Notes under the pieces: model-generated | The model's database searches: none | What the model saw: only the letters and a program-made list of their open reading frames with translations | Told to the model about the DNA's origin: nothing | Shown here: piece after piece, positions 47,842 through 55,583 of the stretch | How positions within the stretch are numbered: position 1 is the stretch's first letter | How the letters are laid out: every line of letters starts with the position of its first letter | Position numbers and translations under genes: made by a program | From: Rossellomorea sp. BNER | GTDB taxonomy: Bacteria; Bacillota; Bacilli; Bacillales; Bacillaceae_B | Reading direction: 5' to 3' | DNA length: 64,000 nt | Assembly: GCA_024213275.1 (NCBI GenBank) | Contig: JANAVG010000005.1 | Location: 124,478-188,477, forward strand

Positions 47842-47910
47842 TTAGATTTTGTATAAAAGAATGAAAGTAAAAAACTTTGAAATGTTTTTGATCATCAAAT
47901 ATATTTGTTG

Positions 47911-47974
47911 TGTCCAGCCCCAGCGCCTAGGCCTTCGAGACATAAGCCAAGCCATCAAGGCGCTTCCGCTTTTC
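47911..47974 (-). repeat. Truncated, inverted family-1 repeat
   Basis: The reverse complement reads AAAAGCGGAAGCGCCTTGATGG, then CTTGGCTTATGTCTCGAAGG and the usual GGCGCTGGGGCTGGACA end. The left half of the inner hairpin is missing, so this copy cannot fold fully. It is the only copy in this orientation and lies upstream of pdxK. Confidence 0.8.
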
Positions 47975-48057
47975 TTGTTGTCTTTACAGTTTGATTCGTT
48001 TATTCTTAATAGAGAATTGACTTACACGGTGAAAAATGTATAGGAGGGAAAGGAAGA

Positions 48058-48861
48058 ATGAGTTTAAACAAAACATTAACAATTGCAGGTTCTGATACAA
48101 GCGGTGGCGCTGGAATTCAAGCGGATCTTAAGACATTTCAAGAGCATGGTGTGTATGGAATGACCGCTTTAACAACGGTTGTTACAATGGATCCTAATAA
48201 CCACTGGCACCATAATGTTCACCCACTTTCCATTGATACATTAAAAGCACAATTAGATACGGTCTTATCTGTAGGTGTCGATGCAATGAAAACGGGAATG
48301 CTTGGTTCTGTTGAAATCATTGAATTAGCTGCGAAGAAAATCGATGAATATTCACTAGAAAAAGTGGTCATTGACCCTGTAATGGTGTGTAAGGGAGAAG
48401 ACGAGGTACTGCACCCTGAAACAACGGACGCGATGAGAGAATATTTGCTCCCACGCGCCCTAGTCGTAACTCCTAACTTGTTTGAAGCGGGACAATTAGC
48501 TCAAAATGGTCCGCTTCAAACGATTGATGATATGAAAGAAGCAGCTCAAAAGATTGTTGATCTCGGGGCTAAAAATGTCATCATCAAAGGAGGAAAACAG
48601 CTTCAACATGAAAAAGCGGTTGATCTATTCTTTGATGGAGAAGAATTTACGTTATTAGAAGCGGAAAAGATCGACACAAACTACAACCACGGTGCTGGAT
48701 GTACATTTGCAGCTGCGATTACAGCCAACTTAGCAAACGGGCAAGCCGTGAAACAAGCTGTTCAAAATGCCAAAAAGTTTGTCACTGCAGCCATCCAACA
48801 CGGATTCAAACTAAACGAATACGTTGGCCCTGTTATGCACGGAGCTTATAATAAAAAATAA
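48058..48861 (+). CDS. pdxK: Pyridoxine kinase
   Basis: Ribokinase-family kinase that phosphorylates pyridoxine/pyridoxal (in B. subtilis PdxK, once named thiD). The 267 residues show TIAGSDTSGGAGIQADLKTF at the start, MKTGML, DPVMVCKG and the NHGAGCTFAAA anion hole with Cys215. A hydroxymethylpyrimidine kinase role cannot be excluded from sequence. AGGAGGGAAAGG precedes the ATG. Single gene, ended by the family-4 hairpin. Confidence 0.92.
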   Translation: MSLNKTLTIAGSDTSGGAGIQADLKTFQEHGVYGMTALTTVVTMDPNNHWHHNVHPLSIDTLKAQLDTVLSVGVDAMKTGMLGSVEIIELAAKKIDEYSLEKVVIDPVMVCKGEDEVLHPETTDAMREYLLPRALVVTPNLFEAGQLAQNGPLQTIDDMKEAAQKIVDLGAKNVIIKGGKQLQHEKAVDLFFDGEEFTLLEAEKIDTNYNHGAGCTFAAAITANLANGQAVKQAVQNAKKFVTAAIQHGFKLNEYVGPVMHGAYNKK

Positions 48862-48866
48862 TTTCT

Positions 48867-48920
48867 TAGGGACGGTCCTCGAATGCGGTAAAGCGTTACT
48901 GTAGTCGAGGACCGTCCCTA
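48867..48920. terminator. Family-4 hairpin, pdxK terminator
   Basis: TAGGGACGGTCCTCGA (48867-48882) and TCGAGGACCGTCCCTA (48905-48920) form a perfect 16-bp stem. The T-run after it is short (TTTC). Same sequence family as 20126 and 21314. Confidence 0.75.
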
Positions 48921-49011
48921 TTTCTTCGCATTTCTTTTCCGTTTTTAGTAAGATAGTGATAATACATGTTTAGAAATGTGAATTGGATTCTATCGTCAAG
49001 GAGGAAAAGCA

Positions 49012-49359
49012 ATGGAACCAATTGTGACAACGAAAGTACAGGGGCACATCAATGATTTTGCCCGCCAAAAGGTTTATATACATTTAGAAACAACGAATGG
49101 AGCGTATGCTTCTCATTTTAATGAAGAGTTCTTTTCAGCTGGAGCTTACATAAGAAATGCAAAAGTTTGTTATCAGCACGGAAAAATTATCGGTGACGGA
49201 CCATACAGGGTAGGATTAAAGCTTGACATTGGCTGGATTTATGCCGAAGGACTCACACATTTTGAAATCGATAATGCTGGACGGTTATTAATGGCAGGGC
49301 ATGATTTTGACGGAAAGCTTGCTGTCGCTTTAGAAATTAGTCCAAAACCATTCGAGTAA
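49012..49359 (+). CDS. yojF: YojF family protein (DUF1806)
   Basis: A 115-residue soluble protein with NDFARQKVYIHLETTNGAYA, GWIYAEGLTHFEID and LLMAGHDFDGKLAVALE, the DUF1806 pattern. Its function is unknown, but it is nearly always encoded directly before bshB2, as here (15-base gap), so a role in bacillithiol synthesis or handling is likely. GGAGG precedes the ATG. Confidence 0.9.
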   Translation: MEPIVTTKVQGHINDFARQKVYIHLETTNGAYASHFNEEFFSAGAYIRNAKVCYQHGKIIGDGPYRVGLKLDIGWIYAEGLTHFEIDNAGRLLMAGHDFDGKLAVALEISPKPFE

Positions 49360-49373
49360 GGAGGATTAGGATC

Positions 49374-50057
49374 ATGCAAAAAGAAAAAAGTGTACTTGTG
49401 ATTTTCCCTCACCCAGATGATGAAGCATTTGGTGTATCTGGAACCATCTCTACCCATGTACAAAATGGCACCCCTGTTACCTATGCTTGTCTTACATTAG
49501 GAGAAATGGGGAGAAACTTAGGAAACCCTCCTTTTGCGACGAGAGAATCTCTCCCCCTTATTCGTAAAAAAGAGCTCGAAAAAGCAGCTCAAGTGATGGG
49601 GATCCAAGATTTAAGAATGATGGGTTACCGTGACAAAACATTGGAATTTGAAAACGATGAAGCCCTTGCCAATATGGTAACAGAGCTTATACAAGAGCTC
49701 GATCCATCATTAATGATTTCGTTCTATCCAGGGTATTCTGTTCACCCGGACCACGAAGCAACTGCCCGTGCTGTAGTCCGTGCTGTGAGAAGATTGCCTA
49801 AAGCTTCTCGTCCGAAATTACATCTTGTCGCTTTTTCAAAAGACTGTGAAAAAGATTTAGGTGCACCTGATATCATAAATAACATTCAAGCTGTGAAAGA
49901 CCAAAAAATAGAGACGATGAAGGCCCATATTTCCCAAACTGCCTGGATGCTTAAGGATATGGATGAAAAGCTGAAACAAAATGATCCCGACGCACTCAAA
50001 TGGGTTACAAATGAACGCTTTTGGAGTTACCAATGGGAGAATGACCAGGTTGAATAA
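49374..50057 (+). CDS. bshB2: Bacillithiol biosynthesis deacetylase BshB2
   Basis: Zinc-dependent LmbE-like deacetylase that removes acetyl from GlcNAc-malate, or acts on S-conjugates, in bacillithiol metabolism. The 227 residues carry the metal motif FPHPDDEAFG (12-20) and a second ligand in YSVHPDHEATARAV. AAGGAGG is just before the ATG. The pairing with yojF is as in B. subtilis yojF-yojG. Confidence 0.95.
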   Translation: MQKEKSVLVIFPHPDDEAFGVSGTISTHVQNGTPVTYACLTLGEMGRNLGNPPFATRESLPLIRKKELEKAAQVMGIQDLRMMGYRDKTLEFENDEALANMVTELIQELDPSLMISFYPGYSVHPDHEATARAVVRAVRRLPKASRPKLHLVAFSKDCEKDLGAPDIINNIQAVKDQKIETMKAHISQTAWMLKDMDEKLKQNDPDALKWVTNERFWSYQWENDQVE

Positions 50058-50070
50058 TACTTATAAAAAA

Positions 50071-50100
50071 AGTCGATCCTCATGAAGGATCGACTTTTTC
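50071..50100. terminator. Bidirectional terminator after bshB2
   Basis: AGTCGATCCT (50071-50080) pairs with AGGATCGACT (50086-50095); T-runs lie on both strands (AAAAAA before, TTTTTC after). It serves bshB2 and the small minus-strand gene at 50101. Confidence 0.92.
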
Positions 50101-50238
50101 TTAATACTCTATTTCGTCATAATCTTTAGGTTGTGGTTCGGGCTGTCTGTTATCTTTGTTTGTAAAATCCTTAATCGTTTGTATTTCTTCTTGTCTTACT
50201 TCAGTGCCTTCTTTATGTTGATTCGGTTGTTTTTTCAT
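50101..50238 (-). CDS. Small hydrophilic protein, unknown
   Basis: A 45-residue frame, ATG at 50238, preceded by AAAGGAGG ten bases away. It begins MKKQPNQHKEGTEVRQEEIQ and ends QPKDYDEIEY; highly charged, no Cys, no membrane segment, probably disordered. I do not recognise the family. The strong ribosome site and the shared terminator at its 3' end argue that it is real. Confidence 0.65.
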   Translation of the reverse strand: MKKQPNQHKEGTEVRQEEIQTIKDFTNKDNRQPEPQPKDYDEIEY

Positions 50239-50470
50239 AGTGTGGGTGCCTCCTTTCCATAATAGGTCTAAAGTTAATATGCACTGTTAGAAAGGTTTCA
50301 ATCATGTACCTCCATTTTTTTGTAATTAGTCACCCAGTCCATATTTCATGTTTTTTTGTCGGTAACGGTCAATAATTTGTCCATTATATCTAATAATTTG
50401 TCCGTAATCTTCATTATATTGACCGGTCGACAAACTTCGACCTATTACGCACTTTCCGTTTCGAAACTTT
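50239..50470. other. Intergenic region with repeated TTTGTCC motif
   Basis: Holds two direct copies of ATAATTTGTCC (near 50370 and 50392) and TATTGACCGGTCGAC (near 50417-50431), similar to segments near 35660 and 41745. No gene seen. It leads into the operator region at 50471. Confidence 0.5.
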
Positions 50471-50544
50471 TGTAAGGTGAGTGATTACTCACTTTACAAA
50501 TACTTCGTAATATCATAGTATAAAAGTGAGTAATCACTCATTTT
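50471..50544 (+). promoter_or_regulatory. Promoter with two TetR-type operators
   Basis: -35 TTTACA (50493-50498), 17 bases, -10 TAGTAT (50516-50521). Operator 1, centred on GTGAGTGATTACTCAC (50471-50498), covers the -35; operator 2, centred on GTGAGTAATCACTCAT (50522-50544), begins right after the -10. The two share the core GTGAGTRATYACTCAY. The TetR gene at the end of the operon is the obvious ligand-controlled repressor. Confidence 0.82.
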
Positions 50545-50560
50545 ATGGAGGTGTTAACAT

Positions 50561-51283
50561 ATGGGAACAATTATTGACTTTAAAGACGTTTCAAAATCGT
50601 ATGGTCATCACCCTGTACTGAATCAAATAAACCTAGCCATTCCTTCAAGTGAAATCTTTGGCCTAATTGGTCCATCAGGTTCCGGGAAGACCACATTAAT
50701 CAAAATTTTAATTGGATTAGAGTCTCTGTCGAAGGGAGAAGTCTCTTTCAAGGATGAAAAAATTAAAGCCATACCATTCTTCAAAAAGATTGGCTATATG
50801 GCTCAATCAGATGCCCTTTATGAAGAGTTAACAGCACAAGAGAATTTGCATTTTTTCGGCTCTTTATATGGAATAAAAAAGAAAGACCGAAATCGAAGAA
50901 TAGAAGAAGTCATGAAGACTGTTGACCTGCTTGATCATAGGAAGAAACCTGTTCATCTTTACTCGGGTGGGATGAAAAGAAGATTGTCTCTAGCTATTGC
51001 TCTCCTGCATGATCCAGAAGTGCTGATTTTAGATGAGCCTACTGTAGGAATTGACCCTGTATTACGAAAAGAAATATGGGAGCAGTTTCAAAAGCTAAAA
51101 GAACAAGGACGAACGTTACTGATTACCACCCATGTGATGGATGAAGCTGAACGCTGTGACCGACTTGCTTTGTTGCGCGATGGAAGGATTATTGCAACTG
51201 AAAAGCCGGAAACCATTAAAGAATCGTTTCAGGTGTCTTCCATTGAAGAGGTCTTTCTTAAATCGGGGGTGTCTTCCTTATGA
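50561..51283 (+). CDS. ABC transporter ATPase
   Basis: A 240-residue ATP-binding subunit with Walker A GPSGSGKTTL, Q-loop GYMAQ, signature YSGGMKRRLSLA, Walker B VLILDEPTVGIDP and switch TTHVMDE. The pattern fits DrrA/YhiH-type drug exporters. GGAGGTG precedes the ATG. Its end overlaps the permease start by four bases. The operon is under the double TetR operator. Confidence 0.93.
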   Translation: MGTIIDFKDVSKSYGHHPVLNQINLAIPSSEIFGLIGPSGSGKTTLIKILIGLESLSKGEVSFKDEKIKAIPFFKKIGYMAQSDALYEELTAQENLHFFGSLYGIKKKDRNRRIEEVMKTVDLLDHRKKPVHLYSGGMKRRLSLAIALLHDPEVLILDEPTVGIDPVLRKEIWEQFQKLKEQGRTLLITTHVMDEAERCDRLALLRDGRIIATEKPETIKESFQVSSIEEVFLKSGVSSL

Positions 51284-52299
51284 GAATTTTTGGTTTTTCC
51301 CTTAGAATCATTCGCCAGCTGCTTCGTGATAAACGAACACTTGCATTAATGTTTATGGCTCCTATATTAATCCTAACTTTGCTTTCACTCATTTTTGACT
51401 CAGAGGACTATGAACCAAAGATCGGTTATGTTTTATCCTCTTCCCAAGAAAATGTTTTACCAATTCCTGATCGTTGGGAAGACTATAATAATGACGCTGA
51501 AGCTACAACTGCGATTAAAGAAGGTACCATTGATGGTTTTATTAATCTTACAGAACCCACGAACCCATCAATTATAGTGGAAGGTAGTGATCCCTCTATT
51601 AACGGAGCTGTGTTGAAGGAGATACAGACGGCCTTTACAAAAGAAAATCGAACTGCACTAAGTGAACAAGTAAATTATTTGTACGGTCATCAAGAGATGG
51701 GACTTTTCGATTCCTTTGGGCCGATTCTTCTTGGATTTTTTATCTTTTTCTTTGTCTTTTTAGTCAGTGGTGTTTCTTTCTTAAGAGAGAGAACAAGTGG
51801 AACCTTAGAACGGTTGCTTGCAAGTCCACTCCGAATTTGGGAAATGGTTATTAGCTATGTAATCGGATTCGGAATCATCACGATCCTTCAAGCCTCTTTT
51901 ATTTCGTGGTTTTCCATTTATATTTTAGACATGATGATGGAAGGAACATTTGTTCACTTACTTATAATCATCGTAACCCTGTCATTTTCTGCCTTAACAC
52001 TTGGAATTTTGCTTTCATCTTTCGCAAAAAATGAGCTGCAAATGATGCAATTTATTCCAATCGTTGTCGTTCCACAGATATTTTTCTCTGGCTTATTTAA
52101 TTTAGATACGATCTCAGATTGGTTGAGCTGGATCGGTCGTGTCACTCCATTATATTATGCAGCAGATGCCTTACGTGATGTGATGATCAGGGGGCTATCC
52201 TTATCCGAAATAGCACTTCCGTTGTTGATGCTATTGGGGTTTTCCATCGTATTCGTTCTACTAAACATTGCAGCTTTAAAAAAATACCGTAAAATATAA
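51280..52299 (+). CDS. ABC-2 type permease of a drug-type exporter
   Basis: A 339-residue membrane subunit: one N-terminal helix (~20-40), a large extracellular domain (~45-150), then five helices including GVSFLRERTSGTLERLLASP and FIPIVVVPQIFFSGLFNLDT, the ABC2_membrane_3 (YhgE/Yad/drug exporter) architecture. It partners with the ATPase it overlaps. Substrate unknown; organic toxins are typical for this family with a linked TetR. Confidence 0.9.
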   Translation: MRIFGFSLRIIRQLLRDKRTLALMFMAPILILTLLSLIFDSEDYEPKIGYVLSSSQENVLPIPDRWEDYNNDAEATTAIKEGTIDGFINLTEPTNPSIIVEGSDPSINGAVLKEIQTAFTKENRTALSEQVNYLYGHQEMGLFDSFGPILLGFFIFFFVFLVSGVSFLRERTSGTLERLLASPLRIWEMVISYVIGFGIITILQASFISWFSIYILDMMMEGTFVHLLIIIVTLSFSALTLGILLSSFAKNELQMMQFIPIVVVPQIFFSGLFNLDTISDWLSWIGRVTPLYYAADALRDVMIRGLSLSEIALPLLMLLGFSIVFVLLNIAALKKYRKI

Positions 52300-52329
52300 T
52301 CTATATACTTGTATGATAGGGGTATCAAA

Positions 52330-52986
52330 ATGCCTGAACAAAATCAAAATAATCTCTTTGAGGAACTTCTGAATCAAGACGAAACTCTAACAGAAAAACA
52401 AAAAAAAATACTAGAATCAGCCATAGAGATATTCGCGGAAAAGGGCTATTCTGCTACCTCAACAAGCGAGATCGCTAAAAAAGCAGGAGTAGCAGAAGGA
52501 ACGATTTTTAGACATTATAAAACAAAAAAAGAATTACTTCTATCTATCGTTGCTCCGACAATGGCCAAACTTGTTGCTCCCTTTGTGATAAAAGATCTAA
52601 ACAAAGTGTTAGATACAAAATATGAGACCTACGAAGACTTTTTAAAAGCTCTTTTATTAAATCGCCAAGCCTTTTTAAAAGAAAATATGGCTGCCTTTCG
52701 GATTCTTATTCAAGAAATTCCTTTCCATCCCGAACTTAAAGAACAGTTTAAAGAACATATCGCCAGTAAATTGTTCGAACGTGTTCAGAAAATTATTGAG
52801 CATTATCAAGAATTAGGGCAGGTCATCAGCATGCCGTCCCAATCGGTACTTCGCTTCACGCTCTCATCGATATTTGGTTTTCTAGTAACGAGACACCTCC
52901 TGCTTCCAGAAGCCGACTGGGATAATGAAAAAGAAATGGAATACACCATTCAAATGATTATAAATGGTGTTAAAGCCTCTGATTAA
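52330..52986 (+). CDS. TetR-family repressor of the exporter operon
   Basis: A 218-residue TetR protein with the helix-turn-helix SATSTSEIAKKAGVAEGTIF and KTKKELLLSI, preceded by a linker rich in Gln/Asn. The ATG at 52330 follows AGGGG by seven bases. As the third gene of the exporter operon it would control its own expression via the two palindromes at 50471-50544, a common design for drug-inducible efflux. Confidence 0.88.
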   Translation: MPEQNQNNLFEELLNQDETLTEKQKKILESAIEIFAEKGYSATSTSEIAKKAGVAEGTIFRHYKTKKELLLSIVAPTMAKLVAPFVIKDLNKVLDTKYETYEDFLKALLLNRQAFLKENMAAFRILIQEIPFHPELKEQFKEHIASKLFERVQKIIEHYQELGQVISMPSQSVLRFTLSSIFGFLVTRHLLLPEADWDNEKEMEYTIQMIINGVKASD

Positions 52987-52987
52987 A

Positions 52988-53099
52988 AAAAGCTTTCCCA
53001 AATTAAGGAGTATGAAGCCACAAATTTACCTTTTTAGAAGAACCATTTCTAAAGAGGTAAACAATGTGATTCCTGACTTCTTGGGACAGCTCTTTTTTT
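52988..53099. repeat. Family-3 palindrome, convergent terminator
   Basis: AAAGCTTTCCCAAATTAAGG and TTCTTGGGACAGCTCTTT enclose TTTACCTTTTTAGAAG paired with CTAAAGAGGTAAA. It fills the gap between the TetR gene and the sugar-dehydrogenase-like gene, with T-runs on both strands. The most divergent of the five copies. Confidence 0.7.
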
Positions 53100-53101
53100 A
53101 A

Positions 53102-54184
53102 TCAATTTTTACGAAGGTCTTCCAAATTAATTTGATACAGTTTGTCATCATTTTCTCTTGGTATGCCGCGTCCATCTGTATTATTAGTAACAAAGTATAA
53201 AGTATCTTGAGCTATATAGACATCTCGAACTCGTCCATATCCACCTAAAACTTTCTCTAATTTTTTTGTATCAAGTGTATAAGAATAAATGCCTTGGCCT
53301 GCAAGAGCTGCAAAATAAAGTGTATGATCTTTAAAATCAGCACCAGAAGGAGCCCACGTAGAATTACCTGAGTGAATGAGAGGTGTTTGCATACCTTCCA
53401 TTTCCTCATCCCCAGTAATAAGAGGCCACCCGTAATTTTTCCCTGCTTGAATATGATTTATTTCGTCAAAACCACTTGGTCCATGCTCAGTGCTATAAAG
53501 CTCACCAGCCGCATTCCAAGCTAGACCTTGGGGATTTCTATGCCCATAGCTATAAACATATGATCCTTTAAAAGGATTATCAGAAGGAATCGTTCCATCT
53601 AGATTCATTCTGAGTATCTTACCACCAATAGCGTTTATATCCTGGGAAATTTGCTCCTTTGTGGCATCCCCAGTTGTAACATATAGCTTTTCGTCAGGCC
53701 CAATTTCTAATCTACCACCTTGATGAAACTGACCACTTGGAATATTGTCGAGTAGAATTCTTTCTTCTTTCCACACATTCCCATCTAGTCTTAACTGGAC
53801 TAGACGGTTTATGGAATCTCCTTCTTCTGCGTACGTATAATATGCAAATGCTAGGCCATTCTCTTTAAATTCAGGATGAAGCACAAAACCCATCAATCCT
53901 GCCTCTGCCACTTCTGCTAAAGGGTCACTTAATTCTACCCTCATTCTTGTTTGATTTCCGTTTTCAACCTTAACAATTGATCCCGTTCTTTCAGTTAAGT
54001 AAAAGATATCCCCGCTTTTAGCAATCGACCAAGGAATCACCAGGTTTTGTGCTAATACTTTTGCTTCTCGATCTAGACCGCCAACGGTTTCCTTAGCCTC
54101 TTCATTACTGTCCTGACTTTCATTTGTACATGCACTTAAAGCAATCAATAATAACAGAAACAAAAAAGAAATGATTTTTTTCAA
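53102..54184 (-). CDS. PQQ-type aldose sugar dehydrogenase-like lipoprotein
   Basis: A 360-residue exported lipoprotein: signal peptide with lipobox LSAC (Cys19), then a six-bladed propeller of the glucose/sorbosone dehydrogenase family (YliI type) with SGQFHQGGRLEIGPDEKLYV, YSYGHRNPQGLAWN, HGPSGFDEIN and NYGWPLITG. The His and Arg residues that hold PQQ in the family are present in those motifs. Bacillus generally does not make PQQ, so the cofactor is either scavenged or the protein has another role. It stands alone. Confidence 0.88.
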   Translation of the reverse strand: MKKIISFLFLLLLIALSACTNESQDSNEEAKETVGGLDREAKVLAQNLVIPWSIAKSGDIFYLTERTGSIVKVENGNQTRMRVELSDPLAEVAEAGLMGFVLHPEFKENGLAFAYYTYAEEGDSINRLVQLRLDGNVWKEERILLDNIPSGQFHQGGRLEIGPDEKLYVTTGDATKEQISQDINAIGGKILRMNLDGTIPSDNPFKGSYVYSYGHRNPQGLAWNAAGELYSTEHGPSGFDEINHIQAGKNYGWPLITGDEEMEGMQTPLIHSGNSTWAPSGADFKDHTLYFAALAGQGIYSYTLDTKKLEKVLGGYGRVRDVYIAQDTLYFVTNNTDGRGIPRENDDKLYQINLEDLRKN

Positions 54185-54244
54185 TGTAAAAACTCTCCTT
54201 TTCCCTTATTAGCACTATTATGGCCGAGAGTTTCTAGTTGTATA

Positions 54245-55114
54245 TCATACTCTTGTTGTTTTCAATGCTTCACGAATAGCTTTTGCGACTCCATCTTCAT
54301 TATTCGATGCGGTTTGATAGCGGCAGAAATCCTTGATAGCTTCTGCTGCATTTCCCATGGCTACCGGGCGTCCAACCACTTTCATCATCGATAAGTCATT
54401 GAAATTATCTCCGATTGCCATCGCATCCTTTACATTAAGGTTTTTTTCCGTGATAAAACGCTCAAGGGCTATTCCTTTTTGAGCTTCAACACTTGTAATT
54501 TCTAGGTTCTCTTTACCTGATGAACTAATCGCTATTGAAGAAATCTCTTTTAGCACTTCTCTTCCTTTTTGTAATAACGCCTCATCGAAGGAAAACACTA
54601 GAAATTTATAAACAATAAACCCTGGTTGGTTGAAAATTTCTCTATAATCCTTAACTAGTTGAATATGCCCCTTATCAAATCGTTCTTTTGCAGATTGTCT
54701 TATTTGATTTTCTGACACCTCTGGATTCGCTGTTGTAAATATATCGACTATAATATCGATTCCCCGCTCATAATCCTCCGTATAGGTACCTTTATTTGTA
54801 TACACTTCAAAATAAAGGCCGATTTCATTCAGAAGCTGGGCCATCTTAAGAGCTTTACCCCCTTCTATTCCTGTCGAATAAGTGATGTCCCCATCCGCAT
54901 TTCGTACCTCTGCTCCATTGACACAAATGACTGGACACTTAATGCCCGCTTCACTTAAGGGGTATTTTGCTTCCTCATAGGACCTGCCCGTTGCGACAAT
55001 AACTTCAACCCCATGATTGATCGCTTCTAGAATAGCTTTTCGATTCTCTTCACTCACCTCTTGTTTCGCATTCAGTAAAGTTCCGTCCATATCTGTTGCT
55101 ATACAAGTGATCAT
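54245..55114 (-). CDS. Cof-type HAD phosphatase
   Basis: A 289-residue cytosolic phosphatase of the HAD IIB (Cof/YidA) group: motif I DMDGTLLNAKQ, motif II VATGRSYEE, Lys in the cap region, and motif IV AIGDNFNDLSMMK. Members dephosphorylate sugar phosphates, flavin or pyridoxal phosphate with broad range; the substrate cannot be told. The ATG at 55114 heads a single-gene unit. Confidence 0.93.
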   Translation of the reverse strand: MITCIATDMDGTLLNAKQEVSEENRKAILEAINHGVEVIVATGRSYEEAKYPLSEAGIKCPVICVNGAEVRNADGDITYSTGIEGGKALKMAQLLNEIGLYFEVYTNKGTYTEDYERGIDIIVDIFTTANPEVSENQIRQSAKERFDKGHIQLVKDYREIFNQPGFIVYKFLVFSFDEALLQKGREVLKEISSIAISSSGKENLEITSVEAQKGIALERFITEKNLNVKDAMAIGDNFNDLSMMKVVGRPVAMGNAAEAIKDFCRYQTASNNEDGVAKAIREALKTTRV

Positions 55115-55583
55115 ATGTAAACACCATTCCTTCTATAAGAATATAGGACATTTTAACATGAAAACATTAGGAATAAGTAAATTTTGGCTTCACCAAGTAG
55201 TATTCCTTTCATAGTAAAGAAACATGTGTTGCCATCTTTATATTCATCCATGGATAGAGTGTTTTTTAATATAGATTTTAGATTTTCACGACCTCTTCCG
55301 GCTTCTTTGAGGGCATCTTCAGGGCATCAATCGGCTCTTTTGAGACCCTCATTTTCGCTTTTCTCGATTTTCACGGCCTCATTCGATTCCCCAGACCTCA
55401 TAGGCTCCTTTATAACCCTATTTTTATAAAAATTCGCTTATTCAGGATTTCCGAAAGGGTTTTCAAATATATAGATAGAAGTAATAAGTATTCATTCAGG
55501 AGCATGTTTGACGAATAATCATAGGTTTTAATTGTTTAAACGGACTCCAAAACAGAGGGGAACTTACAAAAGGGAGGAAGATC
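55115..55583. other. Long intergenic region with internal direct repeats
   Basis: At 55275-55400 GATTTTCACGRCCTC occurs twice (near 55280 and 55368), with GGCATCTTCAGGGCATC and GGCTCnTTT between, forming a loose tandem pattern that favours one strand. No good reading frame. AAGGGAGGAAG just before 55584 is the ribosome site of the next gene. Confidence 0.5.
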
